Shown here piece after piece: positions 21,570-29,871 of a stretch of 64,000 bases of DNA. The stretch's first letter is position 1, and each line of letters opens with the position of its first letter. The translations under genes and the position numbers were made by a program. This DNA is from Pseudomonadota bacterium. Its GTDB lineage: Bacteria > Desulfobacterota > Binatia > Binatales > Binataceae. Where the stretch lies: the NCBI GenBank assembly GCA_021324885.1, contig JAJPIF010000007.1, positions 54,307-118,306 on the forward strand, in the 5' to 3' direction. The notes under the pieces were generated by a model. The model searched no databases, was not told the origin of the DNA, and was given only the letters and a program-made list of their open reading frames with translations.

Positions 21570-22694
21570 ATGAGTTCACTGCCTTTCAAAATGGTTTCCG
21601 CCGATTCCCACGTCGTGGAGCCGCCCGATCTCTGGCTCAAGCGCATCGACCGCAGGTATCTCGACCGCGCCCCGCGGATTGTTCATGAAGCCGATTCCGA
21701 TTACTTTGTCTGCGAGGGCGCGCTTTCCGAGCGCCAGGGGATTGGACTGGTCGCCACGCAGCCGAAATGGAAAAACCCCGGGCTGCGCGGATTCGGTTTT
21801 GCCGGCCGATGGGAAGACGTGCCGCCTGGCGGTTACGACCCGCTGGCCCGAATCAAGGAGATGGATCTTGAGGGGATCGACGGCGAACTGCTCTACACCA
21901 GTTTCGGCCTGACCTTCTTCTCGATTCCCGATCTGGATTTCCAGTATGCGGTTTTCCAGGCTTTCAATGATTGGTTGGCCAACTTCTGCGCGTCGGCGCC
22001 CAAGCGTTTCTTCGGCATCGCGATGCTCCCCGTGGAACCGGTTGAGCGCGCAGTAGCCGAACTGCAACGATGCGCCAAAATGGGCATGCGCGGCGCGATG
22101 ATCAGCATCGCGCAAAGCCCCGGATATGACAGCCCCTTGTACGAGCCACTATGGTCCGCGGCCGAGGATCTGCAAATCCCGCTCAGTCTGCACGTCGCCG
22201 CCAGCCGCAAGGGGTTTGCCTACACCGATAACATTTTTGCCGATTTTTCCGTGGGATTCGGTCCTACGATGTACACGATAACAGCGATGATCTTTTCTGG
22301 GCTGTTCGACCGCCATCCGCGGCTCAAGATGATTTCGGTCGAGAACGATGCGTCATGGGCCGTGGCCGTACTGGAACGGATGGACGATCGGTTCGAGCAC
22401 GACCAGGGATGGGCCGGGTTCGCCAATCACATCAAATCCGGTCGCGTGCCCAGTCGTATTTTTCACGACCAGATTGCCTGCACCTTCATGCGCGACAAGA
22501 CCGCGGTGTTCAACCGCGGTATCATCGGAATCAGAAACCTGATGTGGGGTTCGGATTATCCACATTTCGACGGCGCCTGGCCGCACTCGGCGGAGGTGCT
22601 GGCCGGACATTTCAACGCAGTGGCGCCCGAGGAGCAGGTTCGGATCGGCCGTCGCAACGCGATCGAATTCTACAATTTGCCGCTGCAGCCCTGA
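21570..22694 (+). CDS. Amidohydrolase-family metal-dependent hydrolase (ACMSD-like)
   Basis: A 374-residue TIM-barrel protein of the amidohydrolase-2 (COG2159) type. The first strand reads SADSHVVEPPDLW, where the usual H-x-H is reduced to D-x-H as in many members of this subgroup, and the C-terminal strand has WGSDYPHFDG with the conserved Asp. Relatives decarboxylate or hydrolyse small carboxylic acids. AGAGG six bases before ATG 21570 decides the start. It follows acoC by 20 bases and probably belongs to the same operon. A paralogue is at 58919-60034. Confidence 0.85.
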   Translation: MSSLPFKMVSADSHVVEPPDLWLKRIDRRYLDRAPRIVHEADSDYFVCEGALSERQGIGLVATQPKWKNPGLRGFGFAGRWEDVPPGGYDPLARIKEMDLEGIDGELLYTSFGLTFFSIPDLDFQYAVFQAFNDWLANFCASAPKRFFGIAMLPVEPVERAVAELQRCAKMGMRGAMISIAQSPGYDSPLYEPLWSAAEDLQIPLSLHVAASRKGFAYTDNIFADFSVGFGPTMYTITAMIFSGLFDRHPRLKMISVENDASWAVAVLERMDDRFEHDQGWAGFANHIKSGRVPSRIFHDQIACTFMRDKTAVFNRGIIGIRNLMWGSDYPHFDGAWPHSAEVLAGHFNAVAPEEQVRIGRRNAIEFYNLPLQP

Positions 22695-22843
22695 GCTCGC
22701 GCCGCACACCTGAACGGACCAGATTTCGCGGCGGATTTCCCGCTTGCGAACGCACTACAGTAGCCGGGAAATCGATCGGTGAATCGCGCTTCCCGCGTAC
22801 GTGTGGTGTATGGTAGATTGCTGATTGTTTTAGCTAGATTACA

Positions 22844-24205
22844 ATGATGAACGATAGCGTGCGCGTACTTGTAGCTGAGGACGACCCCACCACTTTGGAA
22901 GCCTGGTGCGGCATGATTCGAAGTTGGGGCTTCGAGGTGGCGGGTGCCGTTGACGGGGAGGAGGCGTTGGGTCAGGTCCGCGGCTACGAACCGCATATTC
23001 TCATCGCGGACTTGAAAATGCCCCGGCTTGACGGCCTGGGCTTGCTCAAAAGTATGCGCCAGCTTGGAGTTAACATTCCCACCCTCATCATCTCGGGGGA
23101 AGGAGACATACCAGAGGCGGTCGCCGCGATTAAGCTGGGCGCGATCGATTACGTGCGCAAGCCGATCGATCCGCCGCATCTGCGCGCGATGCTCAACAGC
23201 CTGGTTCACAATCGCGGCGATAACGCATCCGCACCGCTGCCACCGCAAAGCCCGCTGCCCAAGCTGATCGGGAGTTCGCGGTCAATTCGCGAGTTGCGCG
23301 ATTTCATTGAAAGATTCGCCCCGACCAACACTTCGGTGATGATTTTCGGCGAAAGCGGCACCGGCAAGGACGTCGCCGCGGCGATGATCCATTGCTTGTC
23401 CTCGCGGCGCTCGCGGCCCTACGTCGCGATCAACTGCGCCGCCATCCCGGAAAGCCTGATGGAAGCCGAGCTGTTCGGCTACGAGCGGGGCGCGTTTACG
23501 GGCGCCGATCGCAGGTATGAGGGATGTTTCGAACGGGCGCAGGGCGGCACGCTGTTGCTGGACGAAGTCACGGAAATGAGAGTCGAGCTGCAAGCCAAGC
23601 TGCTGCGCGTGCTGGAAGAGCGCCGCCTGCGGCGGTTGGGCAGTTGCGTGGAAATCCCGCTGGACGTGCGGGTGCTGGCCGCGACCAATCGCAACCCGCA
23701 ACATGCTATGCGCGACGGCCGGCTGCGCGAGGATCTTTATTATCGGCTGAGCGTATGCGCGGTGGAATTGGCCCCGCTGCGCCAGCGTCCTGAGGATATC
23801 GAACCGCTGGTGGAGTACTTCATCAGTACGTTCAAGGAGCAGTACGGCGCGATCCGCGGGGCCGACGCCGACTTTATTCAGGCGCTCAAGAGATATTCAT
23901 GGCCCGGCAACGTGCGGCAACTGCGCAACGTGGTTGAACGCGCGCTGGTGGTAACTTCCGGCCCGGTTTTGAGCGTCGCCGATTTGCCGCCCGAGTTGCG
24001 CCGCACCAGCCCGCGACCAGCTGTGCTGGAGGTTTCGATCGGGGACTCGTCTCTACAGGAAGTAGAGCGGGAGATGATCTACCGCACCATCGAGTTTGCC
24101 GGCGGCAACAAGACCCGGGCGGCCGAACTGCTCGGCATCAGCCTGCGCACCCTCTACAATCGCCTGGAACGCCTTGATCCCAAGGAGCGGCCCAAGCCGG
24201 CCTGA
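22844..24205 (+). CDS. Sigma-54-dependent response regulator, NtrC family
   Basis: 453 residues: receiver domain at 5-120 with phospho-acceptor Asp56 (IADLKMP) and Lys106; AAA+ domain at about 140-370 with Walker A GESGTGK (169-175), sigma-54 contact loop GAFTGA (216-221) and Walker B LLLDE (237-241); and a Fis-type helix-turn-helix at the C-terminus (GGNKTRAAELLGISLRTLYNRL). It should activate sigma-54 promoters when phosphorylated by the kinase encoded 30 bases downstream. Start is ATG 22844 or 22847; no strong ribosome site is visible. Target genes are not evident in the window. Confidence 0.93.
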   Translation: MMNDSVRVLVAEDDPTTLEAWCGMIRSWGFEVAGAVDGEEALGQVRGYEPHILIADLKMPRLDGLGLLKSMRQLGVNIPTLIISGEGDIPEAVAAIKLGAIDYVRKPIDPPHLRAMLNSLVHNRGDNASAPLPPQSPLPKLIGSSRSIRELRDFIERFAPTNTSVMIFGESGTGKDVAAAMIHCLSSRRSRPYVAINCAAIPESLMEAELFGYERGAFTGADRRYEGCFERAQGGTLLLDEVTEMRVELQAKLLRVLEERRLRRLGSCVEIPLDVRVLAATNRNPQHAMRDGRLREDLYYRLSVCAVELAPLRQRPEDIEPLVEYFISTFKEQYGAIRGADADFIQALKRYSWPGNVRQLRNVVERALVVTSGPVLSVADLPPELRRTSPRPAVLEVSIGDSSLQEVEREMIYRTIEFAGGNKTRAAELLGISLRTLYNRLERLDPKERPKPA

Positions 24206-24235
24206 CGATGGGCTGGCGTCAACGCCGGAAATTCG

Positions 24236-26065
24236 ATGGGACTTCGCACCAAGCTGGCGGGCGCGTTTGTCCTGCTGCTGACCACGGCCGTATTGACGGC
24301 CAGCGTCGTCGATCTGAGCTGGACGCTTGCCAAAATGGCCAACGAGGTCATCGATTCCGCTAACGCGGTCGCTGCCGAACTCTTCGAACAGGTGCGCAAC
24401 GCCTTGACTCACAATTCGGCTGATTCGATTGACGCTTTGCGCGATGATCCCGGCCTGCTCACCTTTATCCAGTCGGTGCGCGCCTTTGGTCCCGGCGTCG
24501 TATTTATCAGTATTGAGCGGCCAGGCGGTGAAAGTGTAATGGGCCGGCCCGCCGGCGGGATGGCTTCTTTCCGTGCGCAGCCGATCGACGCGCTCAGTCG
24601 GGCCGCTGAAAGGACTTTGCCCTTGCGGCTGCTGGGTGCGATGTGGCGCGAGCATAGCTACGTGGCCGCGCGGCCGGTGATGGTCAACAATCAGCCGTTC
24701 GCCGTGATCCGGGTCGGCGTTAGTACCGGATTGATCGCCGACGAAGTGCATTTCCTGGTCTGGAAGATATTCGGCATCAGCATCGCGATTATCCTGGTTG
24801 CGGCAGGCGCCGGTGCCGCGATCGGCGACTTTCTTTCGCGCTCGGTGCGGGCGATTGCCGGCGGGGTCGAGCAGCTTGCCGCCGGCGAAGAAGTCACCGT
24901 GACGATCAGCAGCCGCGACGAACTGGGTAATCTCGCCGATCTGTTCAACCGTCTCTCACGCCAGGTCCTCAGCGAGCGCAACCGATGGGAGAATGAGCGC
25001 GGCGGGTTGTTCAAGGCGCTGCGCTCGATGACCGACGCGATTCTGCTGGTTGACGCCGATAGCACCGTGCTGTTCGCCAATAGCGAGGCGCAAGCGCGGC
25101 TGAAACCGGGCGCGGGCGCGGTCGAAGGCCGCATGCTGACGCTGGTGCTCGGCCCCAGGCATCCGCTGGTTCGCATGGTCGAGGGGGCGCTGGCCTCCGG
25201 TACCGAGGCGCACGACGTTGCGCTCGAGTTTGAAGATTCGACCTCGCAAAAAAATCAGTGCCTGGTCTCGATCTTCCCGCTGTCGCGCGGACGCGGCGCG
25301 GCCGGACTGCTAATCGCGCTGCGCGACCTCAAGCCGGTTGCCGAACTGGAAACCGTGGTCGAATACTCAAGCCATCTGGCGCGGATGGGCGGGTTGATTT
25401 CGGGCGTCGCTCATCAGATCCGAAAGCCGCTCAACGTACTGTCGATCCGGCTGGAATGGATGCGCCAGGATGCGGCGCAGGGGATGCCGCTGGGCGCCCA
25501 CATCGAAAGCATCCGCTACGAGATTCATCGCCTCGATCGCGTGATCGACGGCCTGCTGCGCTTCATGCGTCCGGAGCGTCTGGAACTGATGCCGGTGGAT
25601 ATTGCGGAGCTGTTACGCGAAGCCGGCGCGCAAATATCTTCGCCCAACATCGTGGTCGATTATCAGGCTGTCGGCGTTCTTCCAAAGCTTGACGCCGACC
25701 GCGCCTTGCTGGCGGAGGCGTTCCGCAACATTTTTCAGAATGCCGCCGATGCGATGCCGCAGGGCGGCAAGATCACTGTCCGGGCGGCGCTTGTCCCCGG
25801 CCGCCAGATCGAGGTTACTGTCGCGGATTGCGGATGCGGCATCGAGCCCGATCAACTCGACCGCATCTTTGACCTTTACTTCACCACCAAACCGACAGGA
25901 AATGGCGTGGGCCTCAGCCTCGCCCTGCGCGCAATCGACCTGCATCAGGGAACGATCGAGGTCGATTCCAAAGTCGGCCGCGGTACGCGAGTCTGCGTGA
26001 GGCTTCCGATACAAACCGTCGGGGCCAATCCTCAACCCGAACCGGAACTTGTTCAGCGCCTGTGA
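24236..26065 (+). CDS. Membrane sensor histidine kinase partner of the NtrC-type regulator
   Basis: 609 residues. One membrane helix at about 7-25, a periplasmic sensor of about 150 residues, a second helix at about 176-196, a HAMP domain to about 247, a PAS domain at about 262-365, then the kinase core. The phospho-acceptor is His393 in GVAHQIRKPLN, where Gln stands in place of the usual Glu after His; the N box is FRNIFQNAADAMPQGG, and the G1 box reads ADCGCGI rather than DTGxGI. The C-terminal ATPase resembles NtrB/ZraS kinases. It lies between the regulator gene and a lipoprotein gene that overlaps it by four bases. Confidence 0.9.
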   Translation: MGLRTKLAGAFVLLLTTAVLTASVVDLSWTLAKMANEVIDSANAVAAELFEQVRNALTHNSADSIDALRDDPGLLTFIQSVRAFGPGVVFISIERPGGESVMGRPAGGMASFRAQPIDALSRAAERTLPLRLLGAMWREHSYVAARPVMVNNQPFAVIRVGVSTGLIADEVHFLVWKIFGISIAIILVAAGAGAAIGDFLSRSVRAIAGGVEQLAAGEEVTVTISSRDELGNLADLFNRLSRQVLSERNRWENERGGLFKALRSMTDAILLVDADSTVLFANSEAQARLKPGAGAVEGRMLTLVLGPRHPLVRMVEGALASGTEAHDVALEFEDSTSQKNQCLVSIFPLSRGRGAAGLLIALRDLKPVAELETVVEYSSHLARMGGLISGVAHQIRKPLNVLSIRLEWMRQDAAQGMPLGAHIESIRYEIHRLDRVIDGLLRFMRPERLELMPVDIAELLREAGAQISSPNIVVDYQAVGVLPKLDADRALLAEAFRNIFQNAADAMPQGGKITVRAALVPGRQIEVTVADCGCGIEPDQLDRIFDLYFTTKPTGNGVGLSLALRAIDLHQGTIEVDSKVGRGTRVCVRLPIQTVGANPQPEPELVQRL

Positions 26066-26571
26066 AACCGAGCCGGATTGCGGGATTTCTGTTGGCCTTC
26101 GCTGCAGTCACCATCGCCGGCTGCGAATCCTTGTTCTTCAGGGGTCAGGCCAAGCCGGCGGCGGAGGCCACCACGGCGCCGACTCTCACTGCCGCGCCAA
26201 CTCCGGCCCCGACCGCCACGCCCGAACTCAGAAGGCGCCGGCGCCGCCGCCACGGCAGCACGCCAACCCCGTCAGCAACGCCGCTGGCGCAGCAGACCCC
26301 GGCGGCGGCGGCGACGGTAATCACCACCGGTGAGTCCGCCGCGGAGCACGGACAGCTGGAAAGCGGCCTTAAGCAGGTGGAACAGCGGCTGGCGCCGATC
26401 AACCGCGAAAAGCTAAGCGCCGAGGACGCCGAGGACTACGACCGGATCGAATCCTTTATCGCGGAGGCGCGCTCGGCGCTCCAGGAACAGGACGATCTGC
26501 GTGCCCGCAGCCTGGTGGAAAAAGCCGCCCGATTGACGATCGAGCTGACCGGCCGCCTCCCGCCTCCCTGA
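26062..26571 (+). CDS. Lipoprotein with Pro/Thr linker, Arg run and coiled-coil C-terminus
   Basis: 169 residues. A signal peptide ends in a lipobox (T-I-A-G-C, Cys21), so the protein is a lipoprotein. Residues 30-80 are Ala/Pro/Thr-rich and contain a block of seven arginines and a histidine. The C-terminal 70 residues are charged and predicted to be helical/coiled-coil (HGQLESGLKQVEQRL ... RARSLVEKAA). The start is GTG 26062, overlapping the TGA of the kinase gene (GTGA), so translation is coupled. No known family recognised. Context suggests an accessory of the two-component system, perhaps signal input or a target in the envelope. Confidence 0.8.
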   Translation: MKPSRIAGFLLAFAAVTIAGCESLFFRGQAKPAAEATTAPTLTAAPTPAPTATPELRRRRRRRHGSTPTPSATPLAQQTPAAAATVITTGESAAEHGQLESGLKQVEQRLAPINREKLSAEDAEDYDRIESFIAEARSALQEQDDLRARSLVEKAARLTIELTGRLPPP

Positions 26572-26640
26572 CCTTGCAGGCGTCAGGGTTGGCTGCGTGA
26601 TTGGATTGCCGCGGCTTTGGCTTTTCGTTCCCCCTGAACG

Positions 26641-27972
26641 CTACCTCAATATACGATCGAGCGAGCCGGGGAACGCCCAGGTCGCCGCGTCGCGCAGGTC
26701 GGGATTGATCTGGCTGGCGAACTGGGTTGGTGCGTTGGGATCGGACAATGTCACGTGTGCATTTTGAAAATCCCACATTATATCCACGTTGGCGGAGTGA
26801 AAGGTGGTCACATCGCCGCTGTCGAGCTTTAGCGGCCGCATCGGGATCATGTTGAATTTCCAGAACTTCCCATTGACGTCGTAAAAATCCCATCCCAACT
26901 GGGTCCAGGTGTCAGGGTCGAAATATCCAATCTTGTGCCCATAACAGTAGCTGCCCATCGAGGGGAGCGGACTGGTATCAACCACCATCACGTCGCGCAG
27001 TTCCCATTTGCCGACTTTGGGGCCCGGAAAAGCCGGCATCGAGCCCTGCAAATTGTAGTTCTCGCTGACGTACATCCCTGGATTGTCGGCGTGAACCATG
27101 AACAGCACTTTCTTCTCGCCCAAAAACCTGACGTCAAAGTTGGGAATCTGGAATGCCATTCCGTCCGAGTTGTCATCCTGAACCCAGTCGCTGCCCAGTA
27201 TCGGCGAGCATCGTGCGGCGCTGGACAGGCGCAGGGAGCGGCGCAGCGACGGCAGGAAGACATAAATCTCCTGCACTTTTTCCGGATCAACCGGCTGGAG
27301 CGCCAACTGGGTCGTGTAATGATTCTGCTCCGGCGCCAGGACAAAATAGCGTGACGACTGCAGATAACCGTCGCCATAGGGAGGGTTAATCGGCATCCCG
27401 GGATAGCTGATGTGGCTCAGCCGCCAGTAAACCACCTCGGTCAGTTCGTGGAAGATGTTATGGAACCGATCGATCAGGCTGGTGTTGGTGACGTAGCGAT
27501 AGATCGGCGGGATAAAACCGTAAAAAGCGTTGTAGAGGATCTCCTCGCCAGCCAGATCTCCGCTCGGTTTTGGAAACGGCACGCCTGCCACGTAGCCCTC
27601 GACGGTGTAGCCGCCGGCGGCGGTCTTCTTGAGCTTGGTCTGTCCGGCGTACTTTTCGGTATCGTCCTTGAGTTGGCGGTCCATCGGCACGGGAATCGTG
27701 GGTCCGACCACCATCGAGAATTCGGCTCCACTGCCGATTCTGAACGGATAACTTTGGCTGAACATCGCCTGGATCCCGATCGGCATGAACCTTTTATATT
27801 GCTGGCAGTTCTGAAGGGTGATGACCGTTCCCGGCGGGATGGTTTGCGACGAATCCGCCGGCATCAAAGCGGTGTAGTTCGCTGGACTGTAGCTGATTTG
27901 CGCCTGAGCAGCTCGGGCCATTCCTAAGCCCACCAGCAATCCACATACCGCATACAAGACTTTCGACTTCAC
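26641..27972 (-). CDS. DUF1329-family secreted protein
   Basis: 443 residues with a cleavable signal peptide (KSKVLYAVCGLLVGLGMARAA, likely cut after AQA). The body fits DUF1329 (outer-membrane lipoprotein-sorting related): a central RRSLRLSSAARCSPILGSDWVQDD region, followed by G-K-W-E-L-R-D-V and a Tyr/Trp-rich beta structure. Such proteins are found in the periplasm or outer membrane of proteobacteria, often near transporters of the RND/MMPL type, which are absent here. GTG 27972 is preferred because GGAGG lies eight bases before it; an in-frame ATG at 27987 overlaps that site. Function unknown. Confidence 0.85.
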   Translation of the reverse strand: MKSKVLYAVCGLLVGLGMARAAQAQISYSPANYTALMPADSSQTIPPGTVITLQNCQQYKRFMPIGIQAMFSQSYPFRIGSGAEFSMVVGPTIPVPMDRQLKDDTEKYAGQTKLKKTAAGGYTVEGYVAGVPFPKPSGDLAGEEILYNAFYGFIPPIYRYVTNTSLIDRFHNIFHELTEVVYWRLSHISYPGMPINPPYGDGYLQSSRYFVLAPEQNHYTTQLALQPVDPEKVQEIYVFLPSLRRSLRLSSAARCSPILGSDWVQDDNSDGMAFQIPNFDVRFLGEKKVLFMVHADNPGMYVSENYNLQGSMPAFPGPKVGKWELRDVMVVDTSPLPSMGSYCYGHKIGYFDPDTWTQLGWDFYDVNGKFWKFNMIPMRPLKLDSGDVTTFHSANVDIMWDFQNAHVTLSDPNAPTQFASQINPDLRDAATWAFPGSLDRILR

Positions 27973-28140
27973 TCGTATTCCCTCCATGTTTTTGTCCTGG
28001 CCGCTTTAAGGGTCCAGGCTGCCTTGACCAACGCAATCCGATTCCGGTTACGATGCTTTCCGGTCCGACACTGACGCGCACCCCGTGACACCCGGAGGAA
28101 ATGCCGGAGACAAGACCGGACGGTTCACCGAGCCCATAAT

Positions 28141-28162
28141 AAAAAAGCTACCCCTTCGGGGT
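28141..28162 (-). terminator. Rho-independent terminator on the minus strand
   Basis: On the minus strand ACCCC-GAA-GGGGT (28162-28150) forms a short G+C stem followed by AGC and six T residues (28146-28141). It lies about 125 bases downstream of the alpha/beta hydrolase stop at 28289 and upstream of the DUF1329 gene, and would end the LLM-hydrolase operon. Confidence 0.6.
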
Positions 28163-28288
28163 CTGGAACAGAAACGAAAGTTCTTCAACCTGGCGTGATT
28201 GGCTTTGCAATTCGATGCCAGCCGGTTTCCGACCGGGCTCGTGCTTCAGCAGGGAATGGATGGGCGGTCCCGTTCCCACCATCGCGCT

Positions 28289-29089
28289 TCAGGAGCTGGG
28301 GCTCAGGAACGACTTGATCGCTCTGACCGTGTCCGATGTGTATTCCAAAGCCATGCCGTGGCCACCGCGGGGGAGCACCTGTAGTCTGGCCCCGGGGATC
28401 AGGCGCGCGATTTCCGCTGACTGCTCGACCGGCGTCAGGATATCCTCGGCGCCCACCAGCACCATGGTTGGGGTGGTGACGCTGGATAGGGCAGGGCGCG
28501 AGTCGTAGCGGCGCAATCCGTGTGCCTGCGCTTCAAATCCGGCAATCGTCGTCGGATACGGATCGCTGAGCGCGACCCTGGCCGTCGCAACCGCGGCGCT
28601 GTGATTGCTCAGCCATCGCGGAGTGAACACCCACGCGGTCCGGAATACGCCAAGCGCCAGCGCCTCGACGCCGCTGTGCTGGAGGGCGACCAGGGCGTCG
28701 AGCCAATGATGCTGAAGTTCGCTGTATGACGGGAACGCGCTGAGCAGCACCGCGCGCGTGAGTTTTTCGCGATGGCGAATCAGCATCGATTGCAGCACCG
28801 ACCCGCCCAGCGACCATCCGACGGCGGATACCGGTCCGATCTTCAGATGGTCAATTAAGGCCGCCGCATCGTCGCCCATCTGATCGATCGTATAAGGTCC
28901 GGGCGGAACAGCGCTACGGCCGCTGCCCCGATTGTCGAAAGTGATGCAGGTGAACGTGTCGTGGAGCAACGTCACGATCAGCGCCCAGACATTGGAGTTC
29001 TGGCCGAGACCACTGATCAGCAGGAGAGGCGGCCCGCTGCCGTTTATCTCGTAATGGATCCGGATGCCGTTGACTTGCGCGGTCGCCAT
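28289..29089 (-). CDS. Alpha/beta hydrolase
   Basis: 266 residues, the typical single-domain length. Nucleophile Ser93 in GWSLGG, oxyanion region near G-L-G-Q at 27-30, acid in GAEDILTP and His in GGHGMALE near the C-terminus complete a triad. The fold class includes esterases, C-C hydrolases and lactonases such as 3-oxoadipate enol-lactonase, which it resembles in general (FDNRGSGRS). Last gene of a three-gene minus-strand operon (LLM oxidoreductase, hydrolase, hydrolase) with only six bases between it and the previous hydrolase. Confidence 0.88.
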   Translation of the reverse strand: MATAQVNGIRIHYEINGSGPPLLLISGLGQNSNVWALIVTLLHDTFTCITFDNRGSGRSAVPPGPYTIDQMGDDAAALIDHLKIGPVSAVGWSLGGSVLQSMLIRHREKLTRAVLLSAFPSYSELQHHWLDALVALQHSGVEALALGVFRTAWVFTPRWLSNHSAAVATARVALSDPYPTTIAGFEAQAHGLRRYDSRPALSSVTTPTMVLVGAEDILTPVEQSAEIARLIPGARLQVLPRGGHGMALEYTSDTVRAIKSFLSPSS

Positions 29090-29095
29090 TACCCT

Positions 29096-29869
29096 TCAGC
29101 TCAGGAACTGGTCGACCGCAGCCAAAAACTGGTCTTCCGCCTCGACCATCGGCAGATGTCCGGCGTTGCGAATTATCGCGACGCGGGCTTCGCTGATCGA
29201 TCGCGCAAACGCGTCAGCATAGCCGGTGGGAATCAGGCCGTCGGCCTCGCCGTGCACGATCAGCGTGGGAGCTTTGACGTAGGGCAGCCTGCGACTGAGG
29301 CCGCGGTCCGGGATCGGCCACATGAACTTGGTCGCGGTGCCAAGATTTTGCGCGCGAAAGATAGCCAGCGCTTCGGCGTTGCCGTTGGCCTCAAACGCCG
29401 ACGGCTCGGGGGTCGGCGCTTTGGCCGGATCGCACCATTTGGCGCGTTCCAAATCCCTGGGCGACAGCGCGAACGGATCGGGCAGCGGATGGTCGTCGAG
29501 CCACAAACCGTAAGCGTCCACGAGGACCAGTTTGCGGACCAGGTGCGGGCTGATGGCTGCCAGTTCCGCCGCGAACATCCCGCCCAGCGAATGTCCCACC
29601 ACGTCAACCGGCGCGCTCCGCCATGACTCGATCAGGCGCCGGTAATGCAGCGCCACGTCGATCACGTCGTAGTTTTCCTCAAGCGCGGTGGATTCGCCGA
29701 AGCCAGGATGCTCCGGGGCGCGCACTTCGCGATGGCGCGCGAGCCTATTTAAAAATGACGCGTCGCCCGGGTGCTGCTCGAATCCATGCAAGTAGAGCAA
29801 TGGCGCGCCGCTGCCGCCGCTCCATACGCGGACCTCGAGCGCGCCCAACTTTTCCCTTGTCATCTTCAC
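29096..29869 (-). CDS. Alpha/beta hydrolase
   Basis: 257 residues. Nucleophile Ser94 in GHSLGG, an H-G-F oxyanion element at 28-30, acid in GEADGLIP and His in NAGHLPM. It is a second, clearly different hydrolase between an LLM oxidoreductase (two bases upstream) and another hydrolase (six bases downstream). A flavin monooxygenase followed by hydrolases would fit oxygenation of a ketone or ring and then ester or lactone opening; this is inference. Confidence 0.88.
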   Translation of the reverse strand: MKMTREKLGALEVRVWSGGSGAPLLYLHGFEQHPGDASFLNRLARHREVRAPEHPGFGESTALEENYDVIDVALHYRRLIESWRSAPVDVVGHSLGGMFAAELAAISPHLVRKLVLVDAYGLWLDDHPLPDPFALSPRDLERAKWCDPAKAPTPEPSAFEANGNAEALAIFRAQNLGTATKFMWPIPDRGLSRRLPYVKAPTLIVHGEADGLIPTGYADAFARSISEARVAIIRNAGHLPMVEAEDQFLAAVDQFLS

Positions 29870-29871
29870 GG

